Shown here one piece after another: positions 1 through 5,630 of a DNA stretch of 6,658 nt. A program made the translations under genes and the position numbers. The DNA lies in the NCBI GenBank assembly GCA_015259045.1, contig JABZHD010000060.1, forward strand, positions 1 through 6,658, in the 5' to 3' direction. Origin of the DNA: Atopobium sp. (GTDB lineage Bacteria > Actinomycetota > Coriobacteriia > Coriobacteriales > Atopobiaceae). The number at the start of each line of letters is the position of its first letter. Position 1 is the stretch's first letter. Under the pieces are notes generated by a model that searched no databases, was not told the origin of the DNA, and was given only the letters and a program-made list of their open reading frames with translations.

Positions 1-104
1 TCTCCTATCTGTGCTGCAAGTTCTGCCTGTTCAAGAGCAAGTTTCATGTACTTCTGATCAAGAGCAGCCTGTGGGGTCAAAGGCTCTTGTGCTTCGTCAC
101 TCAT
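1..104 (-). CDS. tadA: tRNA-specific adenosine deaminase TadA, N-terminal fragment (continues past the left edge)
   Basis: Only the first 34 codons are inside the window. The visible protein begins MSDEAQEPLTPQAALDQKYM and continues KLALEQAELAAQIG. The pattern YMKLALEQAELAAQIG is the characteristic first helix of the TadA/cytidine-deaminase-fold family, and the zinc-binding HAE and PCxxC motifs would lie outside the window. TadA converts A34 to inosine in the anticodon of tRNA-Arg(ACG), in the cytoplasm. The ATG (102-104 on the minus strand) is preceded at good distance by GTGAGGA (111-117), which fixes the start. The gene is divergent from the tRNA-Ser gene; tadA next to tRNA-Ser is a common neighbourhood near the replication origin of Gram-positive bacteria. 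The family call comes from a short N-terminus only, so it is strong but not certain. Confidence 0.82.
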   Translation of the reverse strand, partial: MSDEAQEPLTPQAALDQKYMKLALEQAELAAQIG

Positions 105-118
105 AGCTGCTCCTCACT

Positions 119-239
119 TGTCTAGTTGTTGTCGTAGTTCTTACGCAGTTCTGACGCGAATCCGTCACGAACCTGACGCTTATCTGTCGCGATTCTGACG
201 TAAACCCGTCACGAACCTGACGCTTATTTGTCTTCACTT
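119..239. repeat. Array of eleven 11-bp tandem units in the tadA / tRNA-Ser intergenic region
   Basis: Eleven consecutive 11-bp units start at 119, 130, 141, 152, 163, 174, 185, 196, 207, 218 and 229. Representative units are TGTCGTAGTTC, TGACGCGAATC, CGTCACGAACC, TGACGCTTATC and TGTCGCGATTC. The first five bases (TGACG, TGTCG or CGTCA) are the most constant. A higher-order 44-bp period is visible: units at 152-195 and 196-239 match at about 35 of 44 positions, with CGTCACGAACC identical in both. Eleven is not a multiple of three and both strands carry stops, so this is not coding. One turn of B-DNA is about 10.5 bp, so all units face roughly the same side of the helix. The geometry is that of direct-repeat binding by OmpR/PhoB-type regulators, but a neutral minisatellite is also possible. 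Confidence 0.85.
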
Positions 240-240
240 A

Positions 241-268
241 ATTATGAAGCAAAACCTAACTTGCTAAA
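241..268 (-). promoter_or_regulatory. Possible tadA promoter
   Basis: On the minus strand CATAAT (241-246) is a 5/6 match to the -10 hexamer. TTTAGC (263-268) is a weak -35 with a 16-bp spacer. If this is real, transcription starts at about 234 and the entire 11-bp repeat array becomes the tadA 5' untranslated region. The -35 match is poor, so confidence is low. No convincing promoter could be picked for the divergent tRNA gene in the same gap; TAGGAT at 300-305 is the best -10 candidate. Confidence 0.3.
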
Positions 269-316
269 TCCCCTACTCGCAAAAAACTGAATTATGCGGT
301 AGGATATTACCGCTTT

Positions 317-419
<103 letters not shown>

Positions 420-580
420 CCTCAACTTAACGTTTTACCTTCAGAACTTCCATTCCATCTCACGTCATTTCTAGCTCAACGTTCTTCTCGCCAATGTGTG
501 GGCGAGCATTCCATTCACCGAAAGACTCCTTAACAAGTTAAAAGCTTTAATCAAAAACGCCTTAGATTTTTAGTTTTGGG

Positions 581-586
581 TATAAT
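581..586 (+). promoter_or_regulatory. Probable lemA promoter (-10 TATAAT)
   Basis: A perfect TATAAT lies at 581-586, 57 bp before the lemA ATG, in an AT-rich stretch. The region 17 bp upstream (around 558-563) has no good -35 match, and the TG at 577-578 is one base off an extended -10. Transcription would start near 593. The stretch 408-580 upstream of it holds no gene: it contains the tRNA-overlapping hairpin and one GC-rich hairpin (CTCGCC 487-492 / GGCGAG 501-506) without a U-run. Confidence 0.6.
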
Positions 587-606
587 TAACCTGTCCAAAT
601 GGATGG

Positions 607-624
607 CTGACACAGGATTGTCAG
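607..624 (+). promoter_or_regulatory. Dyad in the lemA 5' leader (operator or RNA hairpin)
   Basis: CTGACA (607-612) and TGTCAG (619-624) form a perfect 6-bp inverted repeat around CAGGAT. It lies between the expected transcription start (about 593) and the Shine-Dalgarno AAAGGA (631-636). It could be a repressor operator or a small hairpin next to the ribosome site. Function is not demonstrated. Confidence 0.35.
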
Positions 625-642
625 TGATTGAAAGGATTTAGC

Positions 643-1185
643 ATGATTATTGCCGCAGTTGTAGTTATTGTCCTTCTGGTTTTCTGGGCCATTAGCATTC
701 ACAACAACATCATTCGCGCAAGCAACAGGTGCGATAACGCTTGGGCAGCTATCGATACGCAGCTTCAGCGTCGTAACGATCTGATCCCTAACCTTGTCAA
801 CACCGTTAAGGGTTACGCAACTCACGAGTCTAAGACTTTTGAGGCAGTTACCTCCGCTCGCGCTGCAGTCGCAAACGCTCACACTCCTGAAGAGAAGATG
901 CAGGCTTCCGGCACTCTTTCCAATGCTCTGACCAACCTGTTTGCTGTTGTTGAGAACTACCCAGAGCTCAAGGCTAACCAGAACTTCCTGGAGCTCCAGG
1001 CAGAGCTTACTGACACCGAGAACCGCCTCAGCTATGCTCGCTTGAGCTACAACGATGTTGTCATGAACTACAACAACATCATCGCTGTTTTCCCAAACAA
1101 CCTTCTTGCTGGTGGACGTTCCCCACGTACAAGCTTCCAGGTTACCGACGAGTCCGCTCGTCAGGCACCAAACGTACAGTTCTAA
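643..1185 (+). CDS. lemA: LemA family membrane-anchored protein
   Basis: A 180-residue LemA-family protein. Residues 2-18 form one hydrophobic N-terminal segment with a very short outside tail, followed by the family signature at about 39-61 (QLQRRNDLIPNLVNTVKGYA followed by THE). A long helical bundle covers residues 64-145, with the conserved stretches YPELKANQNFLELQ and ENRLSYARLSYND, then FPNNLLAG and the C-terminal AP-V-F ending. Length is normal. LemA proteins are membrane-anchored helical bundles of unclear molecular function, often linked to stress or envelope genes. Here the gene stands alone, without the htpX or TPM-domain partner seen elsewhere. Start choice: an in-frame TTG at 628 exists, but ATG 643 has AAAGGA (631-636) at 6-nt spacing, and that SD would lie inside the longer reading frame, so ATG 643 is preferred. 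Confidence 0.95.
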   Translation: MIIAAVVVIVLLVFWAISIHNNIIRASNRCDNAWAAIDTQLQRRNDLIPNLVNTVKGYATHESKTFEAVTSARAAVANAHTPEEKMQASGTLSNALTNLFAVVENYPELKANQNFLELQAELTDTENRLSYARLSYNDVVMNYNNIIAVFPNNLLAGGRSPRTSFQVTDESARQAPNVQF

Positions 1186-1216
1186 GAGCTGTTTCGTTTA
1201 CACTTTGTACCAGCTC

Positions 1217-1255
1217 AGTCCGGTATCTGCGCTCCCGCAGGTACCGGGCTTTTTT
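1217..1255 (+). terminator. Rho-independent terminator of lemA
   Basis: A stem of CCGGTATCTGC (1220-1230) pairs with GCAGGTACCGG (1237-1247), with one G-T pair. It extends three more pairs outward (1217-1219 with 1248-1250) and closes a 6-nt loop. Six T residues follow (1250-1255). It lies about 30 bp after the lemA stop codon. Confidence 0.93.
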
Positions 1256-1260
1256 GTGCG

Positions 1261-1276
1261 CCGTGAAGCTTCACGG
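1261..1276. repeat. Perfect 16-bp palindrome
   Basis: CCGTGAAG followed directly by CTTCACGG, with no spacer, lies 5 bp after the lemA terminator T-run and just before the second 11-bp array. It could be a dimeric regulator site or part of the repeat region. The sequence alone does not decide. Confidence 0.6.
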
Positions 1277-1283
1277 ATCGGGC

Positions 1284-1371
1284 TGACCGCGCGCTGATCA
1301 TGCGTTGACCGTTCGCCAGCCGTACGCTGGCCGCACGCTGGCCGTGCGCTGGCCGTGCGCTGGCCGTCGCC
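1284..1371. repeat. Array of eight 11-bp tandem units upstream of the mgtE-like operon promoter
   Basis: Eight 11-bp units begin at 1284, 1295, 1306, 1317, 1328, 1339, 1350 and 1361. Examples are TGACCGCGCGC, TGATCATGCGT, TGACCGTTCGC, TGGCCGCACGC and TGGCCGTGCGC (twice). The consensus is TGRCCGTKCGC. The central units are nearly identical and the flanking ones are more diverged, as in an ageing tandem array. The GC-rich units also form small inverted repeats, such as GCCAGC...GCTGGC at 1315-1331. Open frames across this region are by-products of the repeat. The array ends 50 bp upstream of the -35 element at 1421. Confidence 0.85.
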
Positions 1372-1420
1372 CGCACGCCCACGGTAGCCAAATCCGAGCA
1401 GCTAGATTATGTGAAGAGTC

Positions 1421-1450
1421 TTTACAGCCTCGCGAGAAAATCGTTAAAAT
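1421..1450 (+). promoter_or_regulatory. Promoter of the mgtE-like / NRMT-like operon
   Basis: TTTACA (1421-1426, 5/6 match to the -35) and TAAAAT (1445-1450, 5/6 match to the -10) are separated by 18 bp. This is the best promoter in the window. The expected start is near 1457, giving an unusually long leader of about 210 nt before the ATG at 1667. Confidence 0.72.
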
Positions 1451-1456
1451 AGTTAC

Positions 1457-1666
1457 ATCTGTGAATTGTCCTCGCAAGCACAATTCACGTCCTATTGGAT
1501 GAAGAGAAAGGTCAGCATGAAACCTCGACCTCACAGTCGCTGACCTCTTGCGGTGTGCCGATTTGCACCGTGAGGGGTGAAATCGCAATGCAGTCCCCGT
1601 GGCAAGTACGCGGAATTTCTCGCCAAAAGCCACGCTTTAGTCTTCGGACGCATGTAAGGAGCACAC
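1457..1666 (+). promoter_or_regulatory. Long structured 5' leader, candidate cis-regulatory RNA
   Basis: Several perfect helices are visible. GTGAATTGT (1461-1469) pairs with ACAATTCAC (1480-1488). GGTCAGC (1510-1516) pairs with GCTGACC (1539-1545) and extends by AAGA/TCTT (1502-1505/1546-1549). CGGTG (1551-1555) pairs with CACCG (1566-1570). That last helix is mutually exclusive with CGATTT-g-CACC (1559-1569) pairing with GGTGAAATCG (1576-1585). CGTGGC (1598-1603) pairs with GCCACG (1629-1634). A small GTC-TTCG-GAC hairpin lies at 1640-1649. Competing helices are typical of riboswitches and attenuators. I could not match the conserved motifs of the Mg2+ M-box or the Mn2+ yybP-ykoY riboswitch. 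No U-run terminator is seen, so control would act through translation or Rho. Confidence 0.45.
1517..1543 (+). CDS. Possible leader peptide (uORF) in the mgtE-like leader
   Basis: An 8-codon ORF, MKPRPHSR, has an SD-like AAAGG (1507-1511) five bases before its ATG. The same frame also opens at ATG 1499, which would give the 14-residue MKRKVSMKPRPHSR. It is rich in Pro, Arg and His codons. Its start region and stop codon fall in the two arms of the GGTCAGC/GCTGACC helix, so translation would open that helix and shift the balance of the downstream competing hairpins. Proline-rich leader peptides that control Mg2+ transporter genes are known (mgtL in Salmonella), which makes the context suggestive. 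Such a short ORF could be chance. Confidence 0.35.
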   Translation: MKPRPHSR

Positions 1667-3553
1667 ATGATTTATCTTTCCCAGTTAATGGGTAATCCGG
1701 TTCTAGATTCAGAAGGCGAGAAGATCGGTTCTGTCTCCGACCTTGGAATTGCTACCGGAGAAGTTTTTCCTCGCATTACTTCCCTTGCTTTTATGGGCCC
1801 TGGCCGCACGCCAATGATGATTTCTTGGCGCAAGTATGTTGATACCTACGATGAGGACGTCATCAGGCTTAAGGTGCCCTCAACTGAGATTCGTTTCTCG
1901 TACCTGCAGCCAAACGAAGTTCTTCTGGCCAGAGATATTCTGAACAAGCAGATTGTTGATACGCGCGGCATTCGCGTCGTCCGCGTAAACGACCTCAAGC
2001 TTTCCGATACCAGCTCAACGCAGCTTCGCCTTCTGGGCGCAGAGGTTGGCGCACGCGGTCTGCTGCGTAGCCTTTCTCCCCAGCTAGAGCACCTGGTCAC
2101 CCGCATTGCGCGCGCTATGGGTCACCCCATGCAGGAGCGCATCATTGCGTGGAGTTACATGGATCTGGTTGAGCGCGACCTCTCCAACGTTAAGCTCTCC
2201 GTTTCCCACAAGACGCTGGATGAGCTGCACCCTGCTGACGTCGCCGACATCATCGAGCGCCTGGACTCTCGCCTGCGTAGCCAGGTGTTTGCCCAGCTTG
2301 ATGACGAGCAGCGAGCCGGTGCAATGGCAGAGTTCAACGACGACGCCATGGCAGTTGAGCTCATCGGCGGCCTGAACGAAAAAGAAGCATCTCGCATCCT
2401 GTCCGAGATGGACCCAGACGACGCAGCCGAGCTTGTCTCCGAGCTGAGCTATGACCGTGCCGAGAAACTCCTGCGCTTGATGGGCGTTAAGGAGCAGCGC
2501 GCAATTAGGCAGCTGCTGGGATACCGCGAGTACACCGCAGGCCGTATTATGACGTCCGAGGCGCTTTCTGTTCCTGAGGACCAGACCGTTGCGTACGCCT
2601 TTGATCGCCTGCGCAACCTGGACGAGGACTTTGAGACCGTCCGCTACCTTTACCTTACTGACGAGGATGGCCGTCTGTCCGGAATTGTTACCTTGAACCG
2701 CCTGATTGTCTCCGAGCCAGAAACTCGTCTGGAGGAGATTGCTAATAAGAACCTGGTCACCGCCTCACCAGAGGACGACCAGGAGGACGTTGCTCGTAAC
2801 ATTGCAAAGTACAACCTGCTGGCCATGCCTGTTGTTTCTGACGACAACCGCCTGTTGGGCATTGTTACCGTCGACGATGCTCTTGACGTTCTTGAAGAGG
2901 AGCACGCCGAGGACCTGCAGATTGTTGGTGGTGGCAGGAGCGATTCCGATTCTGGCGACCGCGGCCGCAACATTATTTGGTTCCTCCACCGCAACCTCTG
3001 GCTTCTGTTCTGGGTTGCCTCCGTTGTGATTGCTGCTTTTGTAGGAACAGCCGCAACATCTAATCCAATCATGGGTATTTTCGCAGCTCTTTGCACTATT
3101 ACGATGCCAATCTCGCTGAACTTGAGCGAGAATACCGTCAACTACGTGACAAACTTCTTCCTCACAGACGATCCTGGCAGCGAGAAGTCTCCTTCTATCT
3201 TGGGCTTTGCCTTCCGCTCGCTTCTACTGGGTCTTCTGGTCAGCGGACTCATTTGCATTCTTGGCGCCGCAGCTCATGCCCTGCTAGAGGCTCTGTTCCA
3301 TCCGTACGATCCAACTGCAGGCGTATTCTACGCAGCACTCTTTGACCAGACCATTATCCAAATCTTTGGTGCAGCAGCTGGCTCTACGCTTATTTCCTTC
3401 CTGCTAACCCCAATTTTCTTAGCTGTACTTCGCCATCGTGAGGAGAAAAACCAGGAAACCTCAGGTCTCACGCTTACCCTGATTTCCATGAGCCTTTCGG
3501 TGGTGACATTCTTCGTCCTCTCTTACGCTCTCTCGCTTGTGAGCGTGATGTAA
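1667..3553 (+). CDS. MgtE-related protein: PRC-barrel, MgtE_N, tandem CBS and a divergent membrane domain
   Basis: A 628-residue protein starting at ATG 1667 with TAAGGAG (1655-1661) upstream. In order: a PRC-barrel-like module (about 1-78), a second similar one (about 83-136), an MgtE_N helical domain (about 180-290, with LDELHPADVADIIE and the signature MDPDDAAEL), two CBS domains (about 291-352 and 355-417), an acidic linker, and about five membrane segments (442-462, 466-486, 511-540, 552-587, 600-626). In MgtE, the N and CBS domains sense cytoplasmic Mg2+ and gate the pore. Here the region that should carry the conserved GGNAGxQ pore motif reads ISLNLSENTVNYV, and the last helix has no Asp. 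The channel signature is therefore missing, and a sensory or partner role is as likely as transport. It is first in a two-gene operon with an NRMT-like carrier. PRC fusion to MgtE_N/CBS is unusual for classical MgtE. Confidence 0.85.
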   Translation: MIYLSQLMGNPVLDSEGEKIGSVSDLGIATGEVFPRITSLAFMGPGRTPMMISWRKYVDTYDEDVIRLKVPSTEIRFSYLQPNEVLLARDILNKQIVDTRGIRVVRVNDLKLSDTSSTQLRLLGAEVGARGLLRSLSPQLEHLVTRIARAMGHPMQERIIAWSYMDLVERDLSNVKLSVSHKTLDELHPADVADIIERLDSRLRSQVFAQLDDEQRAGAMAEFNDDAMAVELIGGLNEKEASRILSEMDPDDAAELVSELSYDRAEKLLRLMGVKEQRAIRQLLGYREYTAGRIMTSEALSVPEDQTVAYAFDRLRNLDEDFETVRYLYLTDEDGRLSGIVTLNRLIVSEPETRLEEIANKNLVTASPEDDQEDVARNIAKYNLLAMPVVSDDNRLLGIVTVDDALDVLEEEHAEDLQIVGGGRSDSDSGDRGRNIIWFLHRNLWLLFWVASVVIAAFVGTAATSNPIMGIFAALCTITMPISLNLSENTVNYVTNFFLTDDPGSEKSPSILGFAFRSLLLGLLVSGLICILGAAAHALLEALFHPYDPTAGVFYAALFDQTIIQIFGAAAGSTLISFLLTPIFLAVLRHREEKNQETSGLTLTLISMSLSVVTFFVLSYALSLVSVM

Positions 3554-4879
3554 ATGGCGCAGGAGAACGCACAGGTAAAGGACGTGGTTGCAGAGCAGGA
3601 CGACGGAATCGTTGTCGAGCAGGGCAAACGCGCATCTAAAGAGAAGGCTCCGGTCAACAAAAACAGCATCAAGTACATCTTGATGGCAATGGGTCCCGGT
3701 CTTCTCGCCGCATTTGCTGGTAACGACGCCGGTGGCATTGCAACCTACTCCAGCGCGGGCGCTACCTTTGGCTATTCGCAGCTGTGGACCGTGCCGCTTA
3801 TGTGCTTCCTGCTGATTGTGGTTCAAGAAACCGCAGCTCGAATGGGCTGTGTCACCGGTAAAGGTATTGCATCGCTGGTGCGCGAGCGCTTTGGCATCCG
3901 CCTGTCCACGCTGGCAATGGGCGCGCTGCTGCTCTCCAACATTGCTGTTACTTTCTCCGAATTCGCAGGTATTGCGTCCAGTATGGAACTTTTTGGCATT
4001 CCTACGTACGTCTCGGTGCCTATCAGCGCCCTGATGGTGTGGCTCCTGACCGTTGGTGGATCGTACCGCCGCATCGAGAAGATTTTGCTTGCAATTAGCT
4101 GCATTTTTGTCACATACGTGGTGGCTGGCGTGCTTGCTCAGCCTGACTGGGGCGAGGCTCTGCGCGTCACCATCATTCCGCAGCCTTCCGCTGAACCGTC
4201 ATACATTTCTCTGTTGGTTGCAAATATTGGTACTACCATCAGTCCGTACATGATTTTCTTGGTTGCATCAAATGTTGTCGAGAAGAACCTTGATACCAGC
4301 GACATTCCTGCACAGCGTGCAGACAATGTTGCCGGCGCAATCCTGGCCGAGGTCATTACCTGGTTCATCATGCTGACCACCGGCGCTGTCCTCTTCCCTC
4401 GCGGAATCTCTGTTGACTCTGCTGCCGACGCTGCTCGCGCCCTTGAGCCACTTGCTGGTCAGTACGCAAGTACGCTCTTTGCACTGGGCATGGTTGGCGC
4501 GTCCTTCCTTGCAGCATGTGTTCTACCAGGCATTACCGCAAGCGCAATCTGCGAGGCATTTGGTTGGGAGCGCGGAGCCGACCGTAGCTGGCAGGAGGCC
4601 CCTGTCTACCACGGCATTATTACAACCGTCCTGGTTATTTCAGCGCTGGTTGTCCTGATCCCGGGCATGAGCCTCTTTGGCATCATGATGGCTGCCCAGG
4701 TCATCAATGGTATTCTACTGCCGATTCTGCTTGTCTTTATGGTTATCATCGCAGCCGACAAACACATCATGGGTAAATATGCCAACGGCCGCATCTGGAA
4801 CGCGCTGACCTGGTTTACCATTATCACCGTCATCATCCTGACCATTGTGATGTTTATTCTGCAGGCCATGGGCTTGTAG
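3554..4879 (+). CDS. NRAMP-fold divalent metal transporter, NRMT-like (probable Mg2+ uptake)
   Basis: A 441-residue inner-membrane carrier with about 11 hydrophobic segments after a hydrophilic 38-residue N-terminal tail. TM1 contains GPGLLAAFAGNDAGG, so the canonical NRAMP DPGN motif is D58-A59-G60-G61. TM6 reads IGTTISPYMIF: the usual A-x-x-M-P-H becomes T227-x-x-S230-P231-Y232. The soft Met ligand that selects Mn2+/Fe2+ is thus lost, as in NRAMP-related magnesium transporters (NRMT) described from Clostridium acetobutylicum and Eggerthella lenta. It is best read as Mg2+ uptake, not mntH. The ATG follows the upstream stop codon with no gap and in the same frame, without a clear SD, which points to translational coupling. 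The fold is certain; the substrate is inferred from the motif and the MgtE-type partner. Confidence 0.88.
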   Translation: MAQENAQVKDVVAEQDDGIVVEQGKRASKEKAPVNKNSIKYILMAMGPGLLAAFAGNDAGGIATYSSAGATFGYSQLWTVPLMCFLLIVVQETAARMGCVTGKGIASLVRERFGIRLSTLAMGALLLSNIAVTFSEFAGIASSMELFGIPTYVSVPISALMVWLLTVGGSYRRIEKILLAISCIFVTYVVAGVLAQPDWGEALRVTIIPQPSAEPSYISLLVANIGTTISPYMIFLVASNVVEKNLDTSDIPAQRADNVAGAILAEVITWFIMLTTGAVLFPRGISVDSAADAARALEPLAGQYASTLFALGMVGASFLAACVLPGITASAICEAFGWERGADRSWQEAPVYHGIITTVLVISALVVLIPGMSLFGIMMAAQVINGILLPILLVFMVIIAADKHIMGKYANGRIWNALTWFTIITVIILTIVMFILQAMGL

Positions 4880-4902
4880 CAAACATCACGCAACTGCAAC
4901 AC

Positions 4903-4936
4903 AAAAAGGGCGAGAAGATCGATCTTCTCGCCCTTT
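4903..4936. terminator. Bidirectional terminator between convergent operons
   Basis: GGGCGAGAAGATC and its exact complement form a perfect 26-bp palindrome at 4908-4933. It extends to 32 bp with flanking AAA/TTT. Leftward transcripts end in five U (4903-4907 complement); rightward transcripts get UUUG. It serves the NRMT-like gene (ending 4879) and the minus-strand PRC-barrel gene (ending 4962). Confidence 0.9.
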
Positions 4937-4961
4937 GTTCTTTGCGATTATCTGCTGTTTG

Positions 4962-5612
4962 TTACTTGCTTGCCTTATCGAACTCATCTTTGAAGCCAGA
5001 GAACATCTTGCCCATGCGTCCAAGCTGCATACCAAAACTCTTAGCTGCCTTGTTAGCGGTGGCTTGTGTAGATGATTTGCTTGCAGGCTTAACAGCAGGC
5101 TTACTAGCAGCGGTTTTGTCCGAAGCAGCCTTTTCTGCAGCGACGACCTGCTCCTCCGCAGATGGCTTCTCGAGGCGAACGTCCTCTGCAGCAACGGGAG
5201 CTGGGCGCTCGGAATCGTCTTCTGCATCGGGCTCGGTAGCGTCTTCGATAGCTCGCTTTGCCTTGGCCAGCGTCTTACCCAGGGCAAACGCGCCCTTCTC
5301 GGTAGCCTCTGCAACAGCCTTTCCGGCTTTAGCTGTAGCTTCGGAAGCCTTAGCGGCAGCGGCTGCGTATCCCTCGCCTGCCTTTGCAGCTAGTCCGCCA
5401 GTGAGCTGGGCATCTGCCGCCTCATCGGAGAGAACCATTGCGCCGTTGGAATATCCTAGCAGCCACTCTGGCTTGATGGCAAAGGAGCCTACCAGCGCCT
5501 CTGATCCGGCGCCATCGCCTACAAGAAATGCCGAAACCACGCCTGTGACCTGGTCAAACTCAGCGCCACTCACATAGCCCAAGCTCTTTCCACTCTTGGT
5601 GCGAGCTTCCAT
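4962..5612 (-). CDS. PRC-barrel protein, C-terminal part (downstream of the frameshift)
   Basis: The open frame from ATG 5612 gives 216 residues. Residues 1-65 (TKSGKSLGYVSGAEFD...VTGVVSAFLV) are a PRC-barrel-type beta domain. A long low-complexity tail follows: Ala-rich 73-125, acidic 125-150, Ala/Lys/Ser-rich 150-190, and a basic-aromatic end with GMQLGRMGKMFSGFKDEF. No Shine-Dalgarno precedes ATG 5612. The frame is open upstream of it for 13 codons, 12 of them sense codons (including DNCILWHG) back to a TGA at 5649-5651. The eight codons from 5636 join smoothly to the 5' half of the gene. I therefore read this as the second half of one 329-residue protein interrupted at 5634-5640, not an independent gene. 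PRC-barrels occur in RNA-processing and membrane-associated proteins; the role here is unknown. Confidence 0.7.
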   Translation of the reverse strand: MEARTKSGKSLGYVSGAEFDQVTGVVSAFLVGDGAGSEALVGSFAIKPEWLLGYSNGAMVLSDEAADAQLTGGLAAKAGEGYAAAAAKASEATAKAGKAVAEATEKGAFALGKTLAKAKRAIEDATEPDAEDDSERPAPVAAEDVRLEKPSAEEQVVAAEKAASDKTAASKPAVKPASKSSTQATANKAAKSFGMQLGRMGKMFSGFKDEFDKASK

Positions 5613-5630
5613 GCCGTGCCACAGAATGCA

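Noticed and set aside
119..239. CRISPR array
   Set aside because: Units are directly contiguous 11-mers with no spacers and no cas genes nearby.
487..506. Terminator for tRNA-Ser
   Set aside because: The CTCGCC/GGCGAG hairpin is GC-rich, but no T-run follows on either strand.
628..642. TTG start giving a five-residue longer LemA
   Set aside because: It would place the good SD AAAGGA inside the gene and has no SD of its own; ATG 643 fits better.
1298..1633. Open frames on both strands across the 11-bp array and leader
   Set aside because: They arise from the GC-rich repeat, lack RBSs and have no recognisable protein features.
1652..1657. Minimal ATG-TAA start-stop before the mgtE-like RBS
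   Set aside because: No SD at suitable distance; it is a by-product of the TAAGGAG ribosome site.
1457..1666. Known Mg2+ M-box or c-di-AMP (ydaO) riboswitch
   Set aside because: GGGGUGAA and GUCAGC/AACCUCG fragments resemble ydaO pieces but are in the wrong order, and M-box core motifs are not seen.
3461..3826. Antisense open frames across the mgtE-like/NRMT-like junction
   Set aside because: Opposite-strand shadows of two well-supported genes; no RBS and no family features.
4886..5314. Minus-strand 142-residue open frame
   Set aside because: Out-of-frame shadow of the Ala/Lys-rich PRC-barrel tail; it also runs through the terminator palindrome.
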